Below, piece after piece: positions 49,868 to 62,809 of a stretch of DNA of 64,000 nt. The notes below the pieces were generated by a model, which was given only the letters and a program-made list of their open reading frames with translations, was not told where the DNA came from and did no database searches. How positions within the stretch are numbered: the first letter of the stretch is position 1; each line of letters begins with the position of its first letter. The stretch covers positions 8,473,117 through 8,537,116 of the forward strand of contig NC_069125.1 of NCBI RefSeq assembly GCF_026914265.1. The letters are read 5' to 3'. Made by a program: the position numbers and the translations under genes. Origin of the DNA: Mya arenaria (Eukaryota > Mollusca > Bivalvia > Myida > Myidae).

Positions 49868-51072
49868 TCATAGAGGTACATCCTTCCAAGAATCCATCAA
49901 AACAACATGCTGAACAACTTCAAGAACTCTCTTCAAAAGACCACACTTTCCTGAAATAAATAAAATATGCCAATATCAAAATAAATCAGTTACATGTATT
50001 GTTAAATATTTTAATACTAGCTGTAAATGCTACTGCCTTTGATGTTTGCTTCCTACATGTATATCATAATGAAATATTGACAAGATAATAGCTAATGTTT
50101 TGTGGTTGTTGTTTTTCTCTGGACAAATAGTCCATTACTTGTGTACAGCAAAGTAAAACTAAATGTTATAAAAAGCTTTAAAATAGGTCCTACCGATTAT
50201 TTGTAAAACTTGTCATCACTGGTTTTCTCTTGCGGTTGACATTGCCTGGACTGGCAAATATCATGTGTGTGTGGGGGTGTGGGCGGTTTCCGGTCTTATG
50301 CTTGGTCCCCTGTTGCGGTAGGCTTGTTGAAGACAATAATAAGGGGACTTCCTTATCTCCATCAATCAGAATACTTTAATGGTGTCAACGGTAAATAGCA
50401 GGAGACCCTCCACCAGCCTTAACCGGTAAATGGGGGAGGGAAGTGTGTGTGGGTTAGAACCAGCTGCCCGGTCAGCTTAGTTGGTTAGAGCGCCGGGCTA
50501 GTGTTCTGGTGGTTGTGAGTTCGAGCCCCACACCGGGGGCAATTTTCCTCCCAGGTCTACTTTTACAGCCAGAGTGTGTGAACATGTTCCACAATTTCTG
50601 TAAGAACAAAAATCAAAGCATGTGAATGTTTGAGCAATGCAAAAGTTACAGATTGGTATCACCCACGATTGTCACTTGTCAACTATTACATTATTATTCA
50701 TAAGGGGGAGTGTTCAATCGCTTAGAACTGAAACTTTTTATACATAACTCCAATAAACCATTTCTGCTCATACTATAGAATACAAGGTTATACTGTATAG
50801 CTGGCATGTAACTGTTATTTAATGTCACTTCCGGGTTCCCCATTCGGGTCATTTATGATTTACTCATATTATGCGATGATTTAATCTTTAATTCAACAAT
50901 ACTGTAAGAAGGACCGGTGTTATTAAAAGTTAAACTTACCCTTGTTTGCATTTCCAGTATGCGTCACACACACGCTTTTCCTTTGTATCGATGTCAATGT
51001 TGACAACATGGCGGCTATCCGGTTTTCCCTGACTTGGATAGATTTCACCCCGTCAATGTTAGATATGGTCAT
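49868..51072 (-). CDS. Candidate small two-exon protein, 71 codons, unknown function
   Basis: Exon 1 is 51072-50940 (ATG in AAAATGACC, with an in-frame TAG two codons upstream; MTISNIDGVKSIQVREN onwards). It ends at a perfect donor, G|GTAAGT. Exon 2 is 49950-49868, after the acceptor TTTATTTCAG, and keeps frame across the join (GG+A). It reads KCGLLKRVLEVVQHVVLMDS and ends WKDVPL-stop. An ATTAAA follows on minus near 49810. The intron holds a tRNA-like SINE head. It is convergent with the THAP frame, as a second gene of the transposon would be, or it may be a chance pairing of a short frame and good splice sites. I recognise no domain. Confidence 0.4.
50466..50541 (+). repeat. tRNA-like SINE head
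   Basis: tcagcttagttggttagagc (A box) and gagttcgagcccca (B box) are spaced as in a tRNA. The anticodon loop CTAGTGT would read AGT. Acceptor and T stems have mismatches, and it continues into non-tRNA sequence, so I call it a SINE head or tRNA pseudogene rather than a tRNA. Confidence 0.65.
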
Positions 51073-51301
51073 TTTCTAAAGATATATCGAGCCTTCCGAT
51101 GTAGCAGCCAGTTACAAATTCCTTTGAATTCTATTTTTTTCGCATTGTAATGTCACATTTATGATAATTTGTCAGGAATATCGGAGAGCGAAACGACGCG
51201 AGACGCCATTACTTCCTCGTTTGTTTGACGGACATAGACAGAGTTCGCTCCCTTGATATCAGGGGGCGTGGCTTAGAAGCCGCTGTCGTAAGGTCAATTG
51301 G

Positions 51302-53165
51302 GATGCTTGTTTGTTTCTGTTTCTCGTTTTGTGTCATTTGGGGTCTTACCTTGTGCCTCCAAACAGAATAGATATTCGATTTTATTAATTTTTGGTCTTG
51401 TCCATATAGTTTTCATTGTTTTTTAACAATCAATACGCAAAAGGGGCAGAAAAAAATGTTATACCAAGCAGTAATTTGTCTATCAGCAAGTATCACCGTG
51501 AAGTCAGAAAACGCTGTATGTGAAATGCCAGACTGAGTACTAATAGGAGGCCAATGGTGTCAATCATGACTTTCGTTTATTTGTCGCAATTATACCCGCT
51601 GTTTATTGCTATTGGCTATTTCCGAGATAAAAATAAGAAGAAACCAGCTCCTTTTAACCAGCCTGCTCTTAATTTATTTAATAACAAAATACGAGGACTT
51701 AACGCCATGGACTTAAATGCATTCTCTGCTAACGCATAAAACGTTTCAGACACGATTTGATTTTGAAGTTTAAGCTTAAAAAATATTAGATTTCTTATTC
51801 CATATTTCCACTCACTATCCAGTTAACTTGAATCGGTTTACATTAATTATGAAATAATCAATATATATGCAAAAAGCTACAGAAACATGCTCAGTAGCAA
51901 AAAGTTTAAACATAAACCCGGTTTAGTGGCAATGGGCAACGCCAAAGACATAGAACACAAATTCACAAACAAGAAACATAGAACAGCACACAACGCTACA
52001 AACAGCACAGTGCATAAATACTATATATATATAATTGGTATGTTTATCAACATTTATTATGCTACATTCAAACAAATGTATTTCATTGGCAGAAACTGAT
52101 TTATTATATAGAAAAACTCGATCAATGATTAAATGTATTTCTTGAAATTAAGGCTATCATCTTAATTGTTGCAATTTCACTATAGTAGCGGGGGAAAATA
52201 TGATTCAAGCTGTTTGGTGATTGCATGCTGATTTACACTTGTACGTATGTAGGAGCCTTTCCTATAATATATGTCATTATTTTAGAATAAACATCAGCTT
52301 TACATGGGTTTTCTGAAACATAAGTATACATTTCTTTAACAAAAAGCATCTTTTTAACTAACATTAATTAGACGTTTAACGTTAGATATAACGAGTTGCA
52401 TTACAGATCTATAGACTTTCTGGAAATTGGAATCTGTAGCGGCCTGATATTAAATGAGACCATACGATTTAAGATATTTCAATTAGCTAAGAATAAGATA
52501 GCTATAAAGTGTATTTTCGTGATATTTATGTTAAACATAGACAAGAGCTTAGAAGTTGAATAACACGACAAGTATGGAAAGCAATAGAAAGAAGTAAAAT
52601 GTGTTACTTATTACGTCAAGATTTTCTTCTTGCAATACCAGTATCTGGTCTTAGTTTATTGCCGTTATTCAATTTGCTGCGCATCTCCGGAGTCATTCAT
52701 TCATCATATTGCCTGAGAGCCCATTAATCTTTTATATGGGCATCCTCCAGAGATGCAATGTTTTTATATAATATATCTCTGAAGTAATGATTGGGACTGG
52801 CATAACCCATGGTTGTGTTAAGAAAAGCATGCGGGATGAACTTAAGTATAACTTTACATTGATATTTAACACGTATGTATTTCATATTGAAATGAGCTAA
52901 TCCATCAATTTGAAAATACGAGATATCTCGGGAAATTCTTTCTTAAAATTGGCTTCTTGCCAATCTATGTGTGATTACCTTAGGATTGAAATAATATTTT
53001 TTGATGATGCCAAATCAAAATCATGTTTAGTTTTACATATTCAGTTTGATGTAATAGTAAATCGATCTTCAATCGGCAATAAAATACATTCGATAGATTT
53101 CACTGTTGTTAACGAAAATCTTTCTATACATTTAATTCAAATTAATGTTAGGTTTTATTAAATGT
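51302..53165. repeat. Long duplicated segment, copy c
   Basis: ggggtcttaccttgtgcctc (51340), caatacgcaaaaggggcag (51431), the ggtttagtggcaatgg repeat R (51919), cggagtcattcattcatc (52689) and aattaatgttaggttttatt (53140) follow the order of 20640-21780 and 39110-40790. No gene is seen. It starts exactly at the right end of the THAP element. Confidence 0.68.
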
Positions 53166-54845
53166 GTTTAAATGTTTATTTGACACTGATAATGAGATAT
53201 CTTGAAAAGAAAAACATTCACGTTAACTCGTTTTTATTTGATTAAGTAATAAACTAATAATCTGATGATCTAATCGAGAAAAGCATTTGGCTTTATCTTG
53301 TTGTGATACTGTCAATAGTATTTTTGAGAAAAACGTTAATAACAGGACGCTACAGAGCAGTAATTCATTTTTGGACAGCTATTATATCATGCACAGGTAC
53401 TTTTTCCACTAGAATATTAATGCAAATTGTTTCTTGAATTGCGATAAAATATTTCATGTTCTAGTTTCTTTCTATTCTAAAGCACCATTTCCATTTCAAC
53501 ATTTCCGTCAGCAAAACATGTGAGTTTGTATGTATGCAGTGTGGTGTTTGTGGAGTTTTGTGCTGTTCTTCCATGTTTCTTGTTTGTGTTTTTTTGTGTT
53601 CTATGTCTTTGGCGTTTACCCAGTGGAATTAAACCAGCTTTATGTTTAAACCTTTGATACTGAGCTTGTGTCTGTTGTTTTTCACATAAGTATTGTATTC
53701 AACTTTTGAAACGTTTGAATATTTTGTGATTGTATACTTTAAGACAACCGGTTCATGTGAACTGAAAAGTGAGTTAACATGTGGAAAAAGAAATCTAAAA
53801 ATTGCAAAATTTCTATTTAAAGACTAACGCCTAAATTTGGACTGGAAGTTGGGGTTTTGTTGTCTCCGACCTGTGGCAAGAAAAACAGATTGCATTTCGC
53901 AAGAAACCGTTAAACAAATCAAAATATTGGCATTTTCATTATATGCAAATGAAACTTACTAAGAAGAATGGTAGTTGACCATCATAAGGTGATGGTGTCC
54001 GCCTCAAGATGTCGTTCGAGACGCACAAGTTGGCTTCTCTGAGTGGAAACCAGTACTGGAATTTTACTGGAAACGGATTCTATATATATGCGTGATGCAA
54101 TTAAATGGATGGATGAACACTCGAACCAAAATTGTCACAATTAAAAATAATGGTTTATCAATTTCTGTATCTCAAAACAGCAATATTGTTTAGGACTTTG
54201 ATTCTTATATTATTTTAAATGTTTTGAAAACGAATTGTATTAACGATTCTTGTACACCTTTCGTATGGGAAATGGAACTGGCCAGGAAGTGAATAAACGA
54301 AATTGAATCAAATGACATAAAAGTATGTTTTATGGTTTGGCATCCTGGTCCCTTTCATTTTGTTCTAATGAAATTCAGAACGCCGTGGTCAGAACAGACG
54401 GCGGTATATTTTTATTTGGGAAAACCTGGCGAAAAGAAGTAAGCAACAGGAATCATTGCGACAAAAAAAAACGACATTTATCATTGACATAATTAGCCCT
54501 TCATTGGAACTCATTCCGGCATTTGTGGTTACAGATGTTTCGGTATTTTTTATTGTTCTTTTGAATATTTTGAATAAAAGTTGCATAATAGTGATAGTGT
54601 TTATTTTAATCAGTGTGTTGGTTTACAAAAAACCGATTTCTCATTTCATATAATATACACATTCCTGTGATTTCACGTGCACTACTGGACTAGGTCCTGT
54701 ATGTTACATTGAATTATTGCTGTAGACAAGATCTTACAGAAAATAACGAATGAGGTTTGCACTTAAATGTTGCTGCAAAAGATATGTTCCATCTGCTATT
54801 CAATTATGCTAATTTTGGAGAAAACATTCATGTTACCTCATGGTT

Positions 54846-55175
<330 letters not shown>

Positions 55176-55521
55176 AAAATAATAATTCTCAAAGCATATG
55201 AAGTAACAAACTAATCACATGCACAAATGTGTTCGTTTGTACATGTAGCCAATGTACTTAACAAATATGTACATATTTAAACAACATGCGACTGTGTACG
55301 AGTCAACAAAAATTAACATGTTCTTGGTTCATTGAATAAACATTTGTCCGATGAAAGACTCTAAAATTATTTTGTTTAAAGTGTTTGGAGTTTTAATCAG
55401 TTTCTAGTCCGAAATGGTGCATTTTGTTTGAATGATAGCAGGAGAAGACATGGTGCAGAAACGAAAGGTGTATTAAATGTAAATAAAAAAACAGAACCAA
55501 CATCTCAAAATTTATTTTAAA

Positions 55522-55594
55522 AGGCTCCAGTGGGGATCGAACCCACGACCTCCTGTTTACTAGACAGGCGCTCTAGCCACTGAGCTATGGAGCC
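55522..55594 (-). tRNA. tRNA-Thr(AGT), inverted locus
   Basis: Intact gene read on the minus strand: GGCTCCATAGCTCAGTGG start, loop CTAGTAA, B box GGTTCGATCCC. A TTTT run follows on the minus strand (complement of ttaaaagg just below 55522). Confidence 0.96.
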
Positions 55595-55716
55595 ATGTTT
55601 TTTAACATGACACTTTATTATTCTTTTCTATCCGTATACGTGTATTCACAAGTTTTCTCGATAATCAATAATGAAGACTATGTAAGCTTCACGATTATTT
55701 AGTCACTAGCTTAGTT

Positions 55717-55825
55717 GTCAGGATGGCCGAGTGGTCTAAGGCGCCAGACTCAAGGTCTGTCTCACCTTCATAACGAGTGTTCTGGTCCACGTATGTGGGC
55801 GTGGGTTCGAATCCCACTTCTGACA
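55717..55825 (+). tRNA. tRNA-Leu(CAA) with intron, inverted locus
   Basis: Reads GTCAGGATGGCCGAGTGG on plus, with CTCAAG, intron, TTCTGG, variable arm CCACGTATGTGG and T arm GTGGGTTCGAATCCCAC. A TTTTTT terminator lies 6 bases after the discriminator A. Divergent from the tRNA-Thr at 55522-55594. Confidence 0.96.
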
Positions 55826-56104
55826 CACTTTTTTGTCAGCGTATTGGCAGACTGTTTAATACTTTAATAAATATGTTTGTTTCAGTCACGATTGTGTTTT
55901 CGCCTACGAACGAAATTGGATGTAGAATAATGGTGCATTCTGGGCGTATTATTTTTTTTTTTGGCTCCTATATTCAAATAAAAATATTGGGAGATTTTTT
56001 CTCTTTTTTGGGGGGTGGTGGTGGTGTGGGGGGGTGCATGCCCTCCCCCTTGGATCCGCTCGTGAAGATGGGGCAAATCCAGTACATTCATATCTGGTTT
56101 ATGA

Positions 56105-56430
56105 TATAGATTTAACTACTGGAATATAATTCAGGTAACGTTATTACAATACATATGTTTAAGATGTACATTTTCTGGTATAATAACTTGTAATTCTGAC
56201 ACTTGGAAATTATAAGAAATAATACATTGTATTTATTTCGACAGTTTACGATTATCATAATCATATTTACATAGCAAGTAAAACAAAGCATTGCATTGCA
56301 AGCATATTGAGATAATTTTTAAGAAGATTTTAAAACAGCATCGACGAAATTAATTTTTGTGTCGTACAGATGTTTGTGTCGTTTAAAAGCTCTACAAGCA
56401 ATGGCTATTTACGTTGGAGTGATATCCTAA
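56105..56430 (-). pseudogene. LINE ORF1 tail and spacer, inverted copy
   Basis: Reverse complement of about 26120-26440, including the coding phrase around AFKRHKHLYD (at about 56395-56360) and the spacer with tgacacttggaa. It places an ORF1 tail beside the tRNA pair in a second, independent-looking copy. Confidence 0.7.
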
Positions 56431-56559
56431 TTTATAATTATAGATATTTTAGCCCTTTTCAACCTGTATTGCAGTAGTTCTTCTTTTTTGTACGTTTTCT
56501 TCTATTTGAAGAAGTCAAAATGTTATTTATTTTGATTCCCATATCCTATAGAGACTTTC

Positions 56560-58865
56560 TGCATGAAGTTTTTGTTCCCGATGACGCTTTCTAGGGTTAT
56601 AACTTACAATTTTTATTTAGCGTTTTTTTTAAGTTGTTTATACCTGAACCACCATTGATAGCTTCAGTTGTTTGAATACTGTTCAGCGAGCTTCATCTTT
56701 GAACATCCGATGATAAAACCTCCACATTTTTACTGAGTATGAATCAAATCAAACTCATTATCAGTGGGTTCTGTCGTTTATTAGCCTAGCTTTTCCAATA
56801 TGAAATCGGAATATAATAATCTGTTTAATTGTGATATTTTTGCCAAAGTAGCTTATCTTTACTCAGAAATTGTAATAAAATGTGCTGTTGGACTGTTGGA
56901 TGTTTTGTCCTTTGTTTTGTTGTTGTCTTTGTACATCGAGTTCACGCCTGTGTACCGGTGTACACATTACTCTATACACAGTAGTTATAATCGATATGTA
57001 TTATTCTGAAGCGAATTAAACTCAACCGAAAGTAAAAAAAATCTAAATTATCCTAAAAGGTTATTTCAAAATCATATTGGCGTCACTAGCTGTCGTCTAT
57101 TGGCCACGTGTTCGCGTACTCCTAAAATCCTGCTCCTTGAAAGCCGGGGCTGAGGACCGTCTACGGCCGGGATTTCTGCCGTCAATTCCGTCTGTGTTTA
57201 TCGGCCACCTGTACTAAACCCGGCATCGATATGGGCCGCTCGTCCAGGGTGGGGACACAAAAAGTAAAAGTTTCCGAGTCGAGCAGTTGTTGATTCGCAC
57301 CCGTGATAAAGCGACTGGCGCTAACTCGGCTTTACTCGACCATTTTAACCTTTTCTTCGCTGTTTGGATTTTGTATATCATTAATTCACTCATTCATGAA
57401 TTAATTCATTAAGTCCTACCATGTCAAAATGTATACAATTTTATTATCCTCAAACAATATGAGATTTAGATAGAAGCACAAGCTTTAAATTGACCTATGT
57501 TTTGGACCAAAAAAATGTTGTATATGAAGCGCACTGCTTAAATTATAAGCAAACGTTGTGCTCGATACAAAAATAAATGAAAGCAAATCATGGTTACAGA
57601 CATGTTTCACTTATCATTTCAAATGACCATTTCTCATGTGTACGCAAATAAATCTGGTTAAAACTAAATTAATTCGACAATTTATAGTAGGGGAATTTGA
57701 AGGTCACTGGAAATGTCCGAGCTGTGCTGTACGTTCACCTGTCATGAAAGCTTCCTGGCATCCGATGAACTCTCATGCTTCCTAATGCCCCTTCACCGAT
57801 GTTGTACTTTTATCAAGACGAAAATTAGTATATATTTTGCCAATACACCTTCAACAAACATTAGATGCGTTTTATCCGGTGAATAAACGTGGGCCATAAA
57901 TTTTCATCGCTGTCTGCAAATCACTTAGTAAAATATTTTTCTGCTACTTCATCGCAAAAAGCCACTTCAAAGTTTGCATTTAGTTGAAATCAAACCAAGC
58001 CTTTGTATTTAAAGCGATCCACGAAAAGGTATTACATTTAGGAGGATTTATGTACATATATATATATATATACAGTATTAAAAAAATGGAGGAAGGGAGG
58101 AAGGGATTCTTTGTCTGAATCCACGCTTAAATGAATGTAACATTCGAAAAATATGTCACTTTTTTGCACATAATTGTATGAACCTTATTGACTAAGAAAA
58201 GATTCATAAAATTTGAAAACGTTTTGAGTACGGATTCTGGCCATCTAGCTGGTATTTTTATTTACATAATATTTTTCATCAAATTTCATTTACTGGAAAG
58301 ATTCTTGTATATTCGAGGCATAAAGAATAATAGAAATTTATAATAAAATTTTCATAACTTTGAGCCTGGTGCAAAATAAATGCAAAAGGATACATTTGTT
58401 GACAAAAACCTGTTACAGGTATTTAAAAAAAAAACGTTATCAAAAATAGGAAAATCTTCACTAAGATGCTTTGTTAAAAATGGCCCAAAATGAATAATTC
58501 AAAACACTCTTATACTATTCCGTAATGAGTTAGAACATCAAGTGACGTTTTATTCCGGTATACAGTCATTAACTCGATGTACTTTAACAACAACGAAACA
58601 AAACAAAGGACAAAAATTCCAACAGTTCTTTTAAGTAGTATTCAAGCACATATTATTTTCATTTCTGAGTAAAGATAAGCCGCTTTGGTAACTTTATAAC
58701 AATTAAACAGCTTTTTATGTTCCGCTTTCATTTTGGAAAAGCTAGGCTTATTAACGTCAGAAACCATTGATTATGAGTTTGATTCGATTGATTTTTACAT
58801 CTTGTAGCTCGTTGGACATTATTCAAACAAATGAAGCTATCGACGGAGATACCACGTACATTCAT
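56560..58865. repeat. Inverted repeat pair around a 1.6-kb centre
   Basis: The left arm 56560-56970 and right arm 58550-58865 are diverged reverse complements (for example ttactcagaaattg near 56862 against tttctgagtaaagataag near 58662; ctagcttttccaatatgaaa against ttttggaaaagctagg). The centre (57000-58550) carries the duplicated segment with the GC-rich repeat. It marks the right breakpoint of the flipped segment. Confidence 0.7.
57110..57400 (+). repeat. GC-rich dispersed repeat (type D), copy at 57 kb
   Basis: Shares gccggggctgagg, accgtctacggccggga, tttccgagtcgagcag and ggcgctaactcgg with 22230-22480, and is followed by attcactcattcatg as there. Confidence 0.6.
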
Positions 58866-58929
58866 TTGAATACATAGCGAAAAACTACAGAAACAAGCTC
58901 AGTAGCAAAACATACAAACACATAAGTTA

Positions 58930-61090
58930 ACATTACATACACTAAAAAACACGTTCTCAGCACAGAGATAAAATAGCAAACACACTCAGAGAACCAAATA
59001 TTACATGTACCGACTTTTGGAATACACAGAAGAAATTTAGTTACACAAATTCAACATCTACATCAATACCACAACTCAAACATAATAATTCTTACATCTC
59101 AGACGACACAGACAATGCCAACCTCTTATTTATCTTCATTCAGTCTCAGACAACGCCAACAAAGAACTTCTGCCAATAGACCATTCTTCTGTTCCTCAAC
59201 ACCTATCTTCAATTGATATTTTTTTCCGAATGAAGTCTTCTCAGTTCGTAAGAAATTAGCCACTGGTAAAGCGACAGGTCCTGATAAGGTGAACAATAGG
59301 ATTCTGAAAGAGAGCGCCTCTGAGATCATCGGTCAACTTTGCAATATCTTCAACAACTCTATAAAACTAAGTCGATTTCCCAAGCAAAGACATATAGCAA
59401 TTGTTTGTGCAATTACAAAAAGAACGATCCACACGAAGTCAGCAACTATCGTCCGATCTCATTGCTCTCTGTCATCAGAAAGTCGCTCGAAAAAAACATT
59501 CACAAACACTTGTTAAACTGTTTTGGTTCAACAAATGCAATATCTTCTATTCAGTCTGGGTATTTACCAACATTAATGATTCAACAGTCAATCAATTGGC
59601 CTCTCTCTGTCATACTTTTTATCAAGCCCTAGATACAGGGAAATAGGTCCGAGTATTTTATTTGAGATTTTTCAAAGGCTTTCGATAGGGCTTGGCATAA
59701 GGGACATTACATTAAATTAAATCTATAGAAATTACAGGCTCTTTTCTCTGTTGGTTCTTGAACTATCTCTCAGACCACACTCAGTTGTTCTTAATGGAAC
59801 AGAGTCAACACTCCTGAAGCTTCAAGCTGGTGTCCCTCAAGGGTCTATATTTGGGCCATTACTATTTATTGTCTTTATTAATGACATTGTTGATCAATCC
59901 TGATTCAATCAGGAATACGACTTTATCCACCGGTACCAGCGAATACGTGGTTGTTGATGACTCCATTAATGCTTCCGTATCTCAAAATGCTGATATTAAA
60001 AAATATCCCAATTGGCTGCATAATGGTTAGTTTCAGTCATATCATATCACGTAAACATAACAGCCCATTTCATCCTCATGCCTTAATGAACGGAAATCAC
60101 AGGAGATAACCTCACAAAAACATATTGGGCTGACTTTTTCAATTTGACGGTTCATGGCAAAACCATATTCTAGCTATTGTAGAGAAGGCTAAAATTGGGG
60201 TTGTGCACAAAAATGGTTTAAACCCCCAGTAAATTATTTTACTGACCGTTCCTAGACGGTACCTAACAATCCTTGATAAACACACCTAGTTTTTATATAG
60301 TATACATGCACTGTGTTGTTTGTGGAGTTTTGTGCTTTTTTTCCGTGTTTCTTGTTTGTGAGTTTTTGTTTTTGGGTTCTATGTCTTCGGCGTTTACCCT
60401 GTGCCATTAAACGGAATTGATGTTTAAACGTTTGGCTATTGAGCTTGATTCTGTAACTTTTCATATAGATATTAAAAGAGAGTACATTCTCTCAGATTAC
60501 TGAAGTTCATCCTAGGTAAGAAGTCCCTTAAAATAATGTACAAGACGTTTTTTGGCCGTCTCCGGATGATGGTGATATTTTATTTGGAAATCACACCCTT
60601 CGCATCGAAAATCTACTCGAACAAATTCAGTTAGAAGCGCTCAGATTCATCACTGGTGCCACTTAACTTGTAAATACTGATAAGCGTTACAAGGGGGCTG
60701 GGTTAAAACCACTTAAGTCACACCGAGAGCAAAGCAGACACACACTGTTTTACAAGATGATGAATTCCATGACACCAACTTATCTTTCAATTCTCGTCCC
60801 GAACTTAGTACAGAATGTTGTGTCCTATACTCATTCATCCCACCAAATTTTGCCTTATGGAACGATCTTCATTCTAATATCCGAGAATCTGAAACATTGT
60901 CGATTTTCAAGTCATGACAATCCACACGTTATCAAATATCCAACCTAGCAACCTATTATTATGAAGGCAATCGTGTCGACTCTACTGTGCACTGTAGAAT
61001 AAGGTCCAATTGTAGTATTTTACAGAATCACTTGTTTCCCAAGAACATACTGAAATGTATTTCGCCTCAGCCTCAAAAAGGTTTTAGCAA
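58930..61090 (+). mobile_element. LINE ORF2 fragment with reverse transcriptase and C-terminus
   Basis: In order: linker; RT start KLATGKATGPDKVNNRILKE (59245-59310); fingers NDPHEVSNYRPISLLSVIRK-SLEK (59420-59490); GYLPTLMI; VPQGSIFGPLLFIVFINDI (about 59831-59890). The FADD box is lost or unreadable. Then QKH-type sequence near 60130 and HILAIVEKAKIG (60165-60200). After a nested repeat come LEQIQLEALRFITGAT (about 60612-60660), REQSRHTLFYKMMNSMTP-TYL and VHCRIRSNCSILQNHLFPK (61000-61045). CR1/Jockey-like by these phrases (inference). Broken by frame changes and stops. Confidence 0.87.
60195..60470 (-). repeat. Dispersed repeat R nested in the LINE
   Basis: Complement of the family seen at 42265 and 51870 (gtttgtggagttttgtgctt, ggcgtttaccctgtgcc, tattgagcttgattctgtaac). 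It interrupts the LINE between AIVEKAKIG and the ITGAT region, so it inserted after the LINE was in place. Confidence 0.75.
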
Positions 61091-61599
61091 TTTATTATAA
61101 AGGCCTATTCGGGATTGTCCCCGAACCATGAGCGCAAACCAGGTCATATGCCCTACTTCCAACTACCTTTTTCTCTCCTGCCATCTCCGTTCTCTGTCAC
61201 AGCCCGCAACAGCTCCGAATAAAGAACCTTAATACCGTACTCTTATTCTCCCTTCTAACCTTTTCAACGTTTTTCCTTATGAATAACAACATATTTCACT
61301 GTGTACGCTTCTTTTCTGCATAGCGATACTTTTGTGATTTTGTACAATATTACTGCATGTATCTTTGTCTGTATTGATATAAGTTGTCTATATCATATCG
61401 ATGTTCTATTGATATAAATAAGGAGAGAAGTCTTAATATTAGCTCTAAGCTATCTCTTCAGTCTTTTTATCTGTTATACCTGTAATATGTATATCAGCAT
61501 ATGAATAGTAACTGTTTAAACCAAATTCATTTGGTAAATTTTATACATACACATATGTTTATAAACTGATATGACATTGATCAATTCAGCATCAGTAAT

Positions 61600-62790
61600 T
61601 GTCTTAAGCCGATGCTTGTTCCGTTAGGGTTTTACTTTTCATTATGCTTAGTTTGTTAAGTATGCTGTTGAAACACCTTTGTTTAACTAACCGTAAGGAG
61701 GCCGTAACCAAAACAGTTTTTGATTTAATGTTACTTTGTGCTTTGCAGAATACGTCTTTCATATGAATATTGTTGTTCATCTGCTGGCTTAATTGTCTTG
61801 TGATCCTAATGTTATACTTATGAATAAATATATGCCCCGTCATTTAAGGTCTGGTGTTTGTCATGAAGCAGGCACATTTTTGAGAACATATTTTATTTTA
61901 AGTATGAGATCTGAAATAAAGTTATGTAAATGTATTTTAGTGCGTCTACAGACGGCGTTCAAATTCCCTTAAGGAAAAATATAATAACCTGCATTATTTC
62001 ACATGCCAAAACGATATTTCTAGCTGCTGCAGTTTATTTCTTAATAACATAAAGACTGGTAATGGAAGAATATGAAACAAAGCTTTTTTTATGTATATTT
62101 TGCTTGCATGCCATACCATTTTGCTTTAATGACGAGTACTAGTATAGCAACCAACGAAGTTCCACGAGAGATCTAGAACGTCTCGGTATTTTAGAAGCTC
62201 CTTCTGCTTTCAAACATTTGTTGATACGGTGAGAAATCAAAGTTATGTTGTTTTATACCGAAGACACATGAAATTTATATCTCAACGATTTTTTGAAGGT
62301 TTGATTATGATGCAATATTCAGAGAAAATTCCGAAAATCAATAACCTACTATGAATTTTTACTGTCACAAAGTTCAAATGTTAGCCATTTCAAATAGTTT
62401 AATGTAATGCTATAACTGTATAACTAATGCCTCGTCACCTTTTCCGCTATAATTGCCAGCCTTACAGAGAATGAGTCCGATAGTCAATAGTTTATTTCAT
62501 CTTCAGCCATAGGGAAGGCATTTTTACCGAAAGGTTTTTAAATATTACGAGTACTACTTAGGGTATAACATTTGGGTATCTTAAAGTATAGTTTATCTTT
62601 AGCAATGTTATCTAATATTTCTGTAGAAATAAATAGCTCCACGAAACAATAAATAGGGTTTGCTTAAATGTATGCCTACCGAGAAAAATATCTGTAGTTT
62701 TCATTGTATTAATGTGCATATTAACATTTAAAACTGTTATATGGTTTCTATCGCTTTTAACTTTGATAAACATACCTTGTTTTTGATATA
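61600..62790. repeat. Duplicated non-coding module after LINE, copy b
   Basis: Matches 45290-46420 from caaaacagtttttgatttaatg (61708) to aaacaataaatagggtttgc (62645). In both copies it directly follows LINE sequence. Similarity stops near 62790. No gene is supported. Confidence 0.7.
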
Positions 62791-62809
62791 GTATACTGTT
62801 TAAGTGGTT

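Larger units (their letters stand above)
48290..51301. mobile_element. THAP-bearing DNA transposon, 3.0 kb, with 18-bp perfect terminal inverted repeats
   Basis: Left end CCAATTGACCTTACGACA (48290-48307) is exactly repeated in inverse at 51284-51301. A further inner match (TCCGTCAAAC near 48392 and, inverted, near 51223) supports an element. Inside are a THAP domain on plus, an opposing two-exon frame on minus, a MITE and a tRNA-like SINE head. P-like/THAP9 elements and ISL2EU (PIF/Harbinger group) both use THAP domains, and I cannot tell which applies. No transposase catalytic domain is visible, so it is defective or non-autonomous. Target-site duplication is unclear because the ends contain the palindrome CAATTG. 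Confidence 0.8.

Noticed and set aside
50466-50541. Calling a functional tRNA-Thr
   Set aside because: Acceptor and T stems have mismatches, and the sequence continues as a longer repeat, so a SINE head is more likely.
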